The notes: generated from the sequence alone by a model not told the origin. DNA of 64,000 nucleotides from Chitinophaga pinensis (GCA_945902745.1 CAMDNE010000002.1:1-64000), one strand, 5' to 3'. Positions 1 to 9,583 are shown, numbered from the stretch's first letter. Program-made: numbers and translations.

Positions 1-21
1 AGATTTTCCTACCGTTCTTAC

Positions 22-51
22 TTGAAAAAGAAAAAATAACTGTTATATTTG
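22..51 (+). promoter_or_regulatory. Bacteroidota-type promoter for tRNA-Met: TTG-N19-TATATTTG
   Basis: ttg at 22-24, tatatttg at 44-51, 19-nt spacer; matches the TTTG/TAnnTTTG consensus, located just upstream of the tRNA. Confidence 0.7.
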
Positions 52-74
52 CAACCGCAAAACCAATATTTTAT

Positions 75-148
75 GGCGAGGTAGCTCAGTTGGTTAGAGC
101 GCAGGATTCATAACCCTGAGGTCGAGAGTTCAAATCTCTCTCTCGCTA
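75..148 (+). tRNA. tRNA-Met (anticodon CAT)
   Basis: ggcgaggtagctcagttggttagagcgcaggattcataaccctgaggtcgagagttcaaatctctctctcgcta; canonical D arm, anticodon loop ttcataa, T arm gttcaaat. Confidence 0.95.
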
Positions 149-159
149 CAAAGGAATTA

Positions 160-187
160 AGACTTAGAGAAATCTAAGTCTTTTTTT
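160..187 (+). terminator. Rho-independent terminator after tRNA-Met
   Basis: agacttaga-gaaa-tctaagtct followed by ttttttt. Confidence 0.85.
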
Positions 188-515
188 GTTTCAATTGATT
201 TCCGAATTACCAAATTGGTATTTATAAAAGGTTGTTTTAATTACTGTGTAAAAAAAACATTGCAACTCATTTAATTAATTACTTTTGAATGCTACTAAAA
301 AAAACACGTTATTGACTGAAAATCAAATCAAAAAGCTTTAGATAATAAAGACACAGTATGAAGGTATCTTATGAAAAACATAGTGACCCAACATTTTGAA
401 GTCTTTTTAGGAAAGCAGGTATAGAACAAAAAAACAGCAAATGGCATTTTGCGTCGGGCGGCAGATTTTGCACTATAAATGAGGAGATATAAGGTCATGT
501 TAATTCTTTTACATA

Positions 516-1481
516 ATGAAAAAAGTATCATCTTTATCAGTATCAATAATACTCCTCTGTATAGCACTGTCTTGCAATGGTGATAAAGACCAATTATCAG
601 CGGAAATACGTACTATTGATATCGGCAATCAAACATGGGGAGTTGAGAATTTGAATGTTTTTTCCTTTCAAAATGGCGACTCAATACCTCAGGCTAAAGA
701 TATCAACGAGGCTTTTGAATGGAGTTTAGAAAAGAAACCATTCTGGTGTTATTATAATTTTGATGACAGTCTTGCGAAAACATATGGCAAACTATATAAT
801 TGGTACGCAGTAAATGATTCTAGAGGACTTGCACCTAAAGGATGGAAAGTAGCATCAAAAAATGATTGGGAAACATTGATTAATTATGCTTGTGGTGTAT
901 ATAGTGCAGGTAACAAATTGAAATCAGACGACCCTGATTTATGGCTAAATTTTAACGGCAATTCGAATGATTTTGGATTTTCTGCTAAGCCAGGAGGAAT
1001 CTTACGATTTGATGATCAATCATTTTACTTTTTTGATGGAACATTGCGCAGATTAGGAGCGTGGTGGACAAAAGACTCTAATATTGAGGACAATGCATTT
1101 GGTGTTATTATGAGAACATCACCTTCAAGTGAAATTGAAATTAAAGAAGAACAAAAACAATCTTTATTGTCCGTTAAAATCATTAAAGAAAAGCCAATTA
1201 GAGAGCAGAAGTTTCAGCAAACGAAACCATTAGAAATAACTAAAATAATGACTTATAAATCATGTGAATGTCATGATTTATGTTTCTCAGAATTCGTTGA
1301 TGAAAATGGAAAAGAGTATAATTTTGGGGATCTTACAGATAGAACACCTTTCAATTTTCAATGTTATCCAAATAATGCAGAAGGTGGAGTAACTGATAGA
1401 CTATGTGGTCAAAAGTTTAAAGTAACAGTTGTGCATGTTTATCAAGATGATTATGAATTGATAAGTATTTCAAGACCTTAA
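516..1481 (+). CDS. FISUMP-domain lipoprotein with Cys-rich C-terminal module
   Basis: Lipobox ALSC; IDIGNQTWGVENLNV...YGKLYNWYAV...LAPKGWKVASKNDWETL is typical of the Fibrobacter succinogenes major paralogous domain. Confidence 0.8.
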   Translation: MKKVSSLSVSIILLCIALSCNGDKDQLSAEIRTIDIGNQTWGVENLNVFSFQNGDSIPQAKDINEAFEWSLEKKPFWCYYNFDDSLAKTYGKLYNWYAVNDSRGLAPKGWKVASKNDWETLINYACGVYSAGNKLKSDDPDLWLNFNGNSNDFGFSAKPGGILRFDDQSFYFFDGTLRRLGAWWTKDSNIEDNAFGVIMRTSPSSEIEIKEEQKQSLLSVKIIKEKPIREQKFQQTKPLEITKIMTYKSCECHDLCFSEFVDENGKEYNFGDLTDRTPFNFQCYPNNAEGGVTDRLCGQKFKVTVVHVYQDDYELISISRP

Positions 1482-1521
1482 AAACATTCAGTTGCATACT
1501 TAAAATATAAAAAAGTATAAA

Positions 1522-2118
1522 ATGAAAATAATTACAATTTTGGCAATAACATTTTTTTTGTTATTCAGTTGCAGTGACGATAGTTCAAGCTCAAAATCGA
1601 CGCAAGAAGAATCGTCCTCAAAGGAGTACAAAAAACTTTTAACAAATACATTGCTAAAATTTAATTCCGATTTTTCTGAAAATTTCATTAAGAATGAACT
1701 AAATAAGGTTTATAATGAAAATTGTCAAATTTATTATTCAAATCATTTAGTGGGAGATATAAATTTAGATGGTAAAAATGATTTATTAATATATTACGGA
1801 ATTGAAGGAAAAGAAGAAGGAGCTCAAATTGGATTAGGTTGGTGCTTAGTTTTTTCAGACGAAATGGGATTTGCGAAAAATTATTTAATTTTTGATTGGG
1901 GAGAAGGAAGATGCGCTCCGAATCACCACAGTATAGGTACACCAATTAAAATAATTAATGGAAATATAATTGCAATGGAATTTTTTTATCACAATGATGA
2001 CCCTTGTTGCTGTCCATCTATTTCATTTGAAGAGTCCTATAAATTTAGTGATGGTCAATTACTTTTAAATTCAAATACCAATAGTATAATTAAGCCCTCT
2101 ATATGGCCGTTAAATTAG
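1522..2118 (+). CDS. hypothetical lipoprotein
   Basis: Signal peptide with lipobox LFSC, followed by SDDSSSS. Confidence 0.7.
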   Translation: MKIITILAITFFLLFSCSDDSSSSKSTQEESSSKEYKKLLTNTLLKFNSDFSENFIKNELNKVYNENCQIYYSNHLVGDINLDGKNDLLIYYGIEGKEEGAQIGLGWCLVFSDEMGFAKNYLIFDWGEGRCAPNHHSIGTPIKIINGNIIAMEFFYHNDDPCCCPSISFEESYKFSDGQLLLNSNTNSIIKPSIWPLN

Positions 2119-2239
2119 TGTTTGAGAATACTTTTTCAATGTAAAGTGAAGGTGTTTTGGTATTGACCGATATCAATGAATATTTAAAACAAATCGGGCG
2201 GATTTAGAGAAGGAGCGAGCCATTAATTAAAGATAAAAC

Positions 2240-2587
2240 ATGAAAATTGAACAAATTGAAAAATTGAAAGCATTAAATGAACTCAAAGAAAAAGGTGTTT
2301 TGACTGAGGAAGAATTCCAAACTGAGAAATATAAAGTGATGAACTCAAATGATCTAATTGAAGTTGCCAAATCTGAAAATGAAAGCAGTAATCTGATTGC
2401 AATTGGTTATGTGATGGCAGTTTTTCCAATACTTATATTGCCCATAGTGTTTACTGCTGTTGGTGTCGTAATAGGTTTGATTAACATTACAAAAGGAAAA
2501 ATTGGTCACGGAAGTGCGCAAATAGGCATTTCTGTATTTTGTGGAGTCGTAGGCACAGCAATTGGTGGTGCCGGATTTGGATTGTAA
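2240..2587 (+). CDS. N-terminal SHOCT-like domain plus DUF4190-like membrane protein
   Basis: KLKALNELKEKGVLTEEEFQTEKYKVM, then two hydrophobic Gly-rich segments. Confidence 0.7.
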   Translation: MKIEQIEKLKALNELKEKGVLTEEEFQTEKYKVMNSNDLIEVAKSENESSNLIAIGYVMAVFPILILPIVFTAVGVVIGLINITKGKIGHGSAQIGISVFCGVVGTAIGGAGFGL

Positions 2588-2605
2588 CCTATTTAATTTA
2601 ATAAA

Positions 2606-3157
2606 ATGGACGTAAACAAACTTAAAAGACTGGGTGAACTTTTTGAAAAAGGCATCTTGAGCGAAGAAGAATTTAAGCTTGAAAAAAGTAAAATTCTTAG
2701 CTCCGAAGATGAAAAAAATAATCAATCAGATATGACAAGAATAAGTATAGCTGGGCAAAATTTGCTTAACATCTTTTACGCGCTTATTTTCTTAAGTGTA
2801 TATACTCTGGTTGCTGTAATTATTCTTTTTATTAAAGAATCCTATAAAGAGGATATATTTCTGATTTCATTAGTTATACAATTTATAGTTTTTATCATAA
2901 TTTTTTCAAACATCTACCTTGCTGGAAAGAACCTCAAATATTCGGTCACTACCTTGCTAGATAAGAAAAGAGTTTCTGTATCAGATAAAATAGAAAATGA
3001 CGAATTCCTTGAATACTTGAAGAAAAAAGCTGGTACAGTTATCACTGAAACTGTGCAGGTTGAAAATCAATGCCCTGCTTGCGAATTTGATATCTCTAAA
3101 CTGAATACAAACAATCCACTTTCTGAATGTCCAAATTGTGGTTTAAACTTTAATTAA
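2606..3157 (+). CDS. N-terminal SHOCT-like domain, two TM segments, C-terminal zinc ribbon
   Basis: VNKLKRLGELFEKGILSEEEFKLEKSKIL; C-terminal CPACEF...ECPNCGLNFN. Confidence 0.7.
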   Translation: MDVNKLKRLGELFEKGILSEEEFKLEKSKILSSEDEKNNQSDMTRISIAGQNLLNIFYALIFLSVYTLVAVIILFIKESYKEDIFLISLVIQFIVFIIIFSNIYLAGKNLKYSVTTLLDKKRVSVSDKIENDEFLEYLKKKAGTVITETVQVENQCPACEFDISKLNTNNPLSECPNCGLNFN

Positions 3158-3158
3158 C

Positions 3159-3698
3159 ATGAAAAAAATATTGAAATTCTTGGTTTTAACCGTGCTAGTT
3201 ATTCTCGTCTCTTGCGGCACGAGAGGAATTGAACAATTAAGAAATGACGTCCTAAAGAGTATAGAGGAAAAAATAGCATCTGAAGGAGGTGGAATGGAGA
3301 TTGTTTCATTTACACTTACGCATGTTAACGGAAATGAATATGTTGGTGTTTTAGAAACATTGGAAAATGGCGAAGCTTTTTCTTACCCAGTCAATGTTGT
3401 TTCTGATGGCAGCACTTTTGTATGGGAAATACCTCCGACGGAAGCAGTTGAATCGAATGAAGAAAATAGTGATTCTAATGATTATTCTTCTGAAGTCAGC
3501 AATGAATCTTCCTCTGAAGAAAATTTTGAAAATGACAGAACCAACATGGTTGAAGCAATGGAGCAAATAAGCGACCCAAGCTATTGCAGTCTTTGTCAAG
3601 GAACAGGAATTGAAAAAAATACTGCCAAAGATATTTTCGGAGGATCAGATGGACGGACTTGTCCAATGTGCGAAGGAAAGGGTAGAAGAACGTATTGA
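3159..3698 (+). CDS. lipoprotein with DnaJ-type CxxCxGxG motifs
   Basis: Lipobox LVSC; C-terminal CSLCQGTG...CPMCEGKG. Confidence 0.65.
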   Translation: MKKILKFLVLTVLVILVSCGTRGIEQLRNDVLKSIEEKIASEGGGMEIVSFTLTHVNGNEYVGVLETLENGEAFSYPVNVVSDGSTFVWEIPPTEAVESNEENSDSNDYSSEVSNESSSEENFENDRTNMVEAMEQISDPSYCSLCQGTGIEKNTAKDIFGGSDGRTCPMCEGKGRRTY

Positions 3699-3785
3699 AA
3701 ATTATATTTGATGCATTCAAATTGGTTTTTATCGAAGACTTTAAAATATGAAAATCAAATTGTTATAACTTTTAAACAATAAATA

Positions 3786-4295
3786 ATGAACAACTATGAT
3801 AAACTTAATGAACTGCATGAATTATTCTCAAAAGGAGTAATCAGTCAAGAAGAATTTGAGCAGTTTAAGAAAAAATTACTAAATGAATCTTCAGAAGAAA
3901 AAAAACGTCCAAACAATTTAAATACGCACAATCCTAAATTCTTGAAAAGGTTAATAGTTTTGATTTTGACACTTGTCTTTTTTGGCATTGGGTTATACCA
4001 AGAGTATGATAAGGAAAACACAATGGACAATCTTGGACGAACGATTACATTTGGAATTGTTGTTGGTTTGTCTGCTGCAGCTTTAGCTTCAGTTGGTATG
4101 GCTTTTGTCTCAGGATACGGGCCTGTTGTGATGTTAGTTGGAGCATTAGTTGGAGGCGTATTAGGTGGTATGGGTGGTAGTGCATTAGGTGAAGAAATTG
4201 GTGATGCAATATGGGGCAATGAAAATGCAACTGCTGTTTCAGCTGGTAGAGGTAAAGATAAAGCTATCGATTTCAAAAGTTATGGTATGCAATGA
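3786..4295 (+). CDS. SHOCT-like / glycine-zipper membrane protein (copy 1)
   Basis: NNYDKLNELHELFSKGVISQEEFEQFKKKLLNE; TM; Gly-rich GGVLGGMGGSALGEEIGDAIWG; paralogue of 4457 and 5574. Confidence 0.75.
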   Translation: MNNYDKLNELHELFSKGVISQEEFEQFKKKLLNESSEEKKRPNNLNTHNPKFLKRLIVLILTLVFFGIGLYQEYDKENTMDNLGRTITFGIVVGLSAAALASVGMAFVSGYGPVVMLVGALVGGVLGGMGGSALGEEIGDAIWGNENATAVSAGRGKDKAIDFKSYGMQ

Positions 4296-4456
4296 AATTA
4301 TTATCGACATTCATTTCATTCTCTCAAACATTTGAACCTGAAAATATTAGATAAAAAAATTCTAATGAAGGCTTTATTTGATGTCTTGAAATTAGCATTT
4401 CATCGAAGACTTTGAAATATTAAAAATCAAATTTTACAACTTTAAAATAATAATAA

Positions 4457-4954
4457 ATGAACAACTATGAAAAGCTAAACGAGCTGCATGAATTGCTCTC
4501 AAAAGGTGCAATTAATCAAACAGAATTTGAGCAATTTAAACATCAATTGCTTAACGAAACAGCAGAAGAAAAAAAGCCTTTAAACAAGTTAAATCCACAG
4601 ACTCTTAAATTGATTAAAAGGTTCACATTTTTGATTTTGACACTTGTTTTTTTTGGCATTGGTACTTACAATGAGTATCATGAGGAAATTACAGGTGATA
4701 ATCCTAAACGCGCTATTACTCATGGCATGGTTAGCGGTTTGATTGCTGGCTCAGCAGCGTTAATTGGGATGGCAATTATTGGAGGAATCAGTCCTGCGGG
4801 ATTGTTAATTGTTGCTTTAGTTTTAGGCATCTTTGGCGGTCTCGCAGGGAATATATTAGGCGAAGAGGTCAGTGATGCGATATATGGCAACGCAGCTATG
4901 GGTAAGGGTTCATCAGCAAAGTCAGCTCGTGCAGATTTTAGTAAAATTAATTAA
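4457..4954 (+). CDS. SHOCT-like / glycine-zipper membrane protein (copy 2)
   Basis: Near-identical to 5574..6071 outside a short central segment and the C-terminus. Confidence 0.8.
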   Translation: MNNYEKLNELHELLSKGAINQTEFEQFKHQLLNETAEEKKPLNKLNPQTLKLIKRFTFLILTLVFFGIGTYNEYHEEITGDNPKRAITHGMVSGLIAGSAALIGMAIIGGISPAGLLIVALVLGIFGGLAGNILGEEVSDAIYGNAAMGKGSSAKSARADFSKIN

Positions 4955-5032
4955 ACGGCAATGAAGACTAGAAATCAGCTTATTATTTGCGCACTCGCAC
5001 TTTAATTTATTTGAAGTATTAAAATTTAGGTT

Positions 5033-5551
5033 ATGAAATTTTTAAAATTAAATCTAGTAATTAAGCGCTTTTGCAGGATTTTCTCAATAATTTTTATGTT
5101 GAGTTCATGCAGTCAGCCTTCATCAAAGGAAACACAAGATCAAGCAACTGTTGCTAGCTTAGAAATAGAAAGTGAAATTTCGGGGGTATATGTATTATTC
5201 CGGAATTCATTACCTGCGGATGGTGAATGGTCTGGAGAGCAAGATTACAACAGTGAAATAATAGATGAAATAGAATACGAGGAAGTTGAAGATAATAATG
5301 AAATATTTTATTGTTACGATACTCAATATTTGATAAAAATTGAAATTTTGGGATATGTAAAGAATGCCAATATACTTTACAAATACCCTTTGGGTAAAAC
5401 AATTAGTTTATTAGAAAACACAGATATTAATGGACAATTTGTTATTAGTCCAAGTTCCTTGAATAGCTACTTGAACGGTGGCAAGATAATAATTAAGAGC
5501 AAGAATAAAGTCCTTAAGGAATTTATAATTTTGTATGAGGGATGCCTCTAA
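5033..5551 (+). CDS. hypothetical lipoprotein
   Basis: Lipobox LSSC; starts MKFLKL like 6150..6953 and then diverges. Confidence 0.65.
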   Translation: MKFLKLNLVIKRFCRIFSIIFMLSSCSQPSSKETQDQATVASLEIESEISGVYVLFRNSLPADGEWSGEQDYNSEIIDEIEYEEVEDNNEIFYCYDTQYLIKIEILGYVKNANILYKYPLGKTISLLENTDINGQFVISPSSLNSYLNGGKIIIKSKNKVLKEFIILYEGCL

Positions 5552-5573
5552 TATAATCTAAAATGAGTTTTGA

Positions 5574-6071
5574 ATGAACAACTATGAAAAACTAAACGAG
5601 CTGCATGAATTGCTATTAAAAGGAGCAATTAATCAAGCAGAATTTGAGCAATTTAAACATCAATTGTTGAACGAAACAGCAGAAGAAAAAAAGCCTTCAA
5701 ACAAGTTAAATCCACAGTCTCTTAAATTGATTAAAAGGTTCACATTTTTGATTTTGACACTTGTTTTTTTTGGCATTGGTACGTACAATGAGTATCATGA
5801 GGAAATTACAGGTGATAATCCTAAACGCGCTATTACTCATGGCATGGTTAGCGGTTTGATTGCTGGTTCAGCAGCGTTAATTGGGATGTCAATTGTTGCC
5901 GAATTCGGTCCTGTTGTCATGTTGGTTGGTGCTTTAGTTTTAGGCATCTTTGGCGGTCTCGCAGGGAATATATTAGGCGAAGAGGTCAGTGATGCGATAT
6001 ATGGTAATGCAGCTGGGGGTAAGGGCGGTGATGTTAAGCAAGGTCGTGCTGATATGAGTAAAATTAATTAA
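5574..6071 (+). CDS. SHOCT-like / glycine-zipper membrane protein (copy 3)
   Basis: Near-identical to 4457..4954. Confidence 0.8.
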   Translation: MNNYEKLNELHELLLKGAINQAEFEQFKHQLLNETAEEKKPSNKLNPQSLKLIKRFTFLILTLVFFGIGTYNEYHEEITGDNPKRAITHGMVSGLIAGSAALIGMSIVAEFGPVVMLVGALVLGIFGGLAGNILGEEVSDAIYGNAAGGKGGDVKQGRADMSKIN

Positions 6072-6149
6072 ACAGCTATGAAGACTAGAAATCAGCTTAT
6101 TATTTGCACACTCGCGCTTTCATTTATTTGAAGTATTAAAATTTAGGTT

Positions 6150-6953
6150 ATGAAATTTTTAAAATTAATATCAATAATTGCCCTAACACTTTTATTATTT
6201 TCGTGTTCCAATAATCAGAATGGTGTTACTGTCAATAACAACATTAATTACATCGATGTTATTAAAGGAATAAATGAAAGATTTAATGTGGCAATTGGCA
6301 ACGAAACTATTATAGAAAAAGATGTCAATCAATGTTACACATATACTTTAAAAGATGGTGAAAGTTTAGAGTGTTTTTATGAGCTAGGATATGATTCAGA
6401 GGGTTGGCCTATGGCTGGTGATGTTTATTATTTCCATGAAAAGAAATTAATTGGCTATGCATATGTCACTTGTGATGGTTGCACAGGTCAAGACGTTTCC
6501 AATAAATTAAAAAGCCTCCCAATAAAAAAACATAAATCAGAAGCAGATTTAACAAGTTGGGACATTATTTGGGTAATTAAAGAGCCAACACCTGAATTGA
6601 AAAAGAAGTCATCAGAAATTCTCGAATCTTTGGAGTCAAACAGTAATAATGACACACCACCATCATATGGTGAAATTCGTGGAAGAATTATCGGAGGAAA
6701 TTTAAGAATGCTAAAAAGAGAATTAGGCAATCCATCTTATACTGATATAGCTACTAAGTTTATAGAAAATACTTTTGATTCAAGTTTACCAATAGGTCTT
6801 TTTGATTTGTGCCTTAACTACGAGGTATATGTCTATGAAAATTATTTTGGTGATGGTCAGAATCTACTTGTAACAGTTTCTAACGGTAAAATTACAAACG
6901 TTTTACCTCAGAATGATGTTCAAGATGTAAAAGACATTTGCTGTTGTAACTAA
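6150..6953 (+). CDS. hypothetical lipoprotein
   Basis: Lipobox LFSC; N-terminal MKFLKL shared with 5033..5551; C-terminus ICCCN. Confidence 0.65.
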   Translation: MKFLKLISIIALTLLLFSCSNNQNGVTVNNNINYIDVIKGINERFNVAIGNETIIEKDVNQCYTYTLKDGESLECFYELGYDSEGWPMAGDVYYFHEKKLIGYAYVTCDGCTGQDVSNKLKSLPIKKHKSEADLTSWDIIWVIKEPTPELKKKSSEILESLESNSNNDTPPSYGEIRGRIIGGNLRMLKRELGNPSYTDIATKFIENTFDSSLPIGLFDLCLNYEVYVYENYFGDGQNLLVTVSNGKITNVLPQNDVQDVKDICCCN

Positions 6954-6963
6954 TTTATTAATT

Positions 6964-9522
6964 ATGAAAATTCTATTTTTTTTAATTCTATTATTTGGTT
7001 TGAATACAATTTATGGACAAGAAATCAAACCAAAGTGTCTTGACGGCAACTGTAAGAACAAAATTGGAACTTACATCTACGCCGACAGCAGTGTTTATGT
7101 TGGTTCGTTTGTAGATAAATTAAGAAGTGGTCAAGGTAAAATCACCTATAGAAACAAAAGTTTATATGATGGTCAATGGATGAATGATAAACGAAATGGC
7201 AATGGGGTTTATATAGATTCTATTGGAAATAAGTATGAAGGTTTATGGATGGACGATAAAGAAAATGGGAAAGGAAAATACACTGATTTAAAAGGAAATG
7301 TTTATGAAGGCTCGTGGACAAATGGGGCTTTAATAGGATACATTACCTTACGATATAAAAACAAAAGTTTATACGAAGGAGAATACAATAATGGAATCAG
7401 AGGAAAGGGGAAATTCACATATTCTGATGGTTCAGTTTACACAGGGAATTTTGCCAAAAATAAACGTTCTGGTTATGGAGAATTGGTCAACAGTTTTGAT
7501 TTGACATACAAAGGAAATTGGGTTTCAAATGAAGTTGATGGTCAGGGAGAGTTTTATTTAACCTCTAGTCAAGTTAAAATTGCTGAAGGTGTTTGGAAAA
7601 CAGATAAAACTAATCCCAGTGATTCAAAGTTTATCAGTTCTGATGGTCTTATGGTTTGCTATTATGCAAATAAAAACCTCTACTATGGAAAATCGCAAGA
7701 AGGAATGCCAAATGGAATAGGAACTATGAAGTATGCTATCGGTGATGTTTATGAAGGGAATTTTGTAAAAGGTATATATAATGGATATGGAAGATTAAAA
7801 CTCAAAGATAATAGCGAATATAAAGGCGATTGGAAGAATGGCGAAAAAGATGGTTTTGGAACGTTAACAAAGGCGGATAAATCTGCAGTTAAAGGATATT
7901 GGAAGTATGATAATTACAAAGGTGTTGAATTGCCAGATAACACACCTAAAATGGTTTTAAGGCCTGTGACATGTGAAAGCAATAGAGAGGGCAATTTAGA
8001 ATTAGATCGTTTTATTGAAGTTGGTAATTGTATTAACGGTTTGCGAGATGGTGAGTGGAAAGAAGTTGATTCAGAAGGTAAAATTCATGCGATTTATAAT
8101 TATAAAAAAGGTGTAAAGGATGGAAGTTTTATTAACTATCACTATACAAACAGAACTATTTCTTCGAAGCAATTTTACAAAGATGGTTTACTCGAAGGAT
8201 ATTGTTTCGAGTATTTTGAAAAAGGTCTTATTAAGTCTAAAATAAAATTTACCAATGGAATAATGGATTCCGCATATTACTACAGTATTAGCAGGGAAGA
8301 CTTTGACGAAAATGAATATTATTTAAAAAGGGTAGTTGTTTTAGACACTTCGCTCCTGAATTTGGGGTGGTATTTTAAATTTAACAGTGAAGAATATGAA
8401 TATGGAAAGTACACAGATTATTATTCTAATGGGAGTATTAGGGCTAAGGGTTTTTCGACTGGTCATAATGACCAATATGGGAAAGAAACTGAATATGATA
8501 AAAACGGAAAAGTTACCTCAGAAATAGAATATGAATCCTTTGAAGAACATTGTTTCAGAGACCCTAATGAAATTAGAAATGGATGGGTATTACATGGAAA
8601 TCTAAAAGATGTTTATAGAGATGGGTTTTTAATTGAGGTATACGAAAATAATATTTTAACATGGAAAAGATTCGGAACCACGAATACTGATGAATACATT
8701 GTTAATGGTAACAATTCACAATTGAATTTTTACAAATATCTTGAAAATGAGAATTACGACGAGAAAGTAAAGTATAAAACAATTTATTTTAAAAATAATA
8801 AGATTGATTCTGAAATTGAAAACATAGATAAAGAAGAATCCTATCAAAAAAAAATCACATTTGATAGTGGGGCTAGAATCAAAGAAGTAAAAGAGAATAA
8901 CTTGAATTATCAAATAATCTATTTAGACAAAGAGTTTAAAAATGAATCTTTTAGACAAGTAATGATTCGAAATTTAGAAATCAAAAACACACCTAGGGAC
9001 ATTAGCAATTCCATTAGCATGAATTTCGATGATGTTTATGATATTGCTTTATTTCTTTCGTTTATGAATAATGGTCAGTTTAAAATAAATGGTTCAGGAT
9101 TAATTGATGGAAAAAAATATTTACTCAACAAATACATTCTCAATGGGAATATGATTGATTCAGTTTATGTAAATAATAAACTGTTGAGTGTTTCTAATGT
9201 TAATATGGAAAATATTAATAATGTAAGGTGCTTTTACCCAAATGGGCAACTTAAATCTATTGTTAATTATGATGAGTTTACTGTTAATTATTATGAAAAC
9301 TATAATAATGCGGCATATCATCTGCTAGAAGGTGAAATCTATTCATATTATGAAAATGGTGCAATCCAGTTGCATGGTATATTCAAAGAAAATAACCTTG
9401 TAGGAAAATTAAATTACTCTAATCCTGATGGAGTTATTAAAAGCTTTACTTTGGAAGAAATTTATAATTCTAGGGATGAGAAGTTAAAAGAATTGTTACT
9501 TGAAATATCACCCAATTTATAA
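6964..9522 (+). CDS. secreted MORN-repeat protein (MORN plus YwqK-like MORN_2 repeats)
   Basis: Signal peptide; repeats YEGLWMDDKENGKGKYTDLKGNVYEGSW, YDGQWMNDKRNGNGVY; later DGEWKEVDSEGKIHAIYNYKKGVKDGSF. Confidence 0.85.
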   Translation: MKILFFLILLFGLNTIYGQEIKPKCLDGNCKNKIGTYIYADSSVYVGSFVDKLRSGQGKITYRNKSLYDGQWMNDKRNGNGVYIDSIGNKYEGLWMDDKENGKGKYTDLKGNVYEGSWTNGALIGYITLRYKNKSLYEGEYNNGIRGKGKFTYSDGSVYTGNFAKNKRSGYGELVNSFDLTYKGNWVSNEVDGQGEFYLTSSQVKIAEGVWKTDKTNPSDSKFISSDGLMVCYYANKNLYYGKSQEGMPNGIGTMKYAIGDVYEGNFVKGIYNGYGRLKLKDNSEYKGDWKNGEKDGFGTLTKADKSAVKGYWKYDNYKGVELPDNTPKMVLRPVTCESNREGNLELDRFIEVGNCINGLRDGEWKEVDSEGKIHAIYNYKKGVKDGSFINYHYTNRTISSKQFYKDGLLEGYCFEYFEKGLIKSKIKFTNGIMDSAYYYSISREDFDENEYYLKRVVVLDTSLLNLGWYFKFNSEEYEYGKYTDYYSNGSIRAKGFSTGHNDQYGKETEYDKNGKVTSEIEYESFEEHCFRDPNEIRNGWVLHGNLKDVYRDGFLIEVYENNILTWKRFGTTNTDEYIVNGNNSQLNFYKYLENENYDEKVKYKTIYFKNNKIDSEIENIDKEESYQKKITFDSGARIKEVKENNLNYQIIYLDKEFKNESFRQVMIRNLEIKNTPRDISNSISMNFDDVYDIALFLSFMNNGQFKINGSGLIDGKKYLLNKYILNGNMIDSVYVNNKLLSVSNVNMENINNVRCFYPNGQLKSIVNYDEFTVNYYENYNNAAYHLLEGEIYSYYENGAIQLHGIFKENNLVGKLNYSNPDGVIKSFTLEEIYNSRDEKLKELLLEISPNL

Positions 9523-9583
9523 CTAATATTTTTTCATTACTGTCATAATTGGTAACCGATTAATTGATTTAAAAACTCTTAAA

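Noticed and set aside
241-515. Possible decayed gene between tRNA-Met and the first lipoprotein
   Set aside because: Short frames such as MKNIVTQHFEVFLGKQV are not convincing homologues of anything; no evidence beyond chance.
3845-4276. Minus-strand 143-aa ORF (MKSIALSLPLPAETAVAF...)
   Set aside because: Shadow of the 3786..4295 SHOCT gene; low-complexity translation of the opposite strand, no start context.
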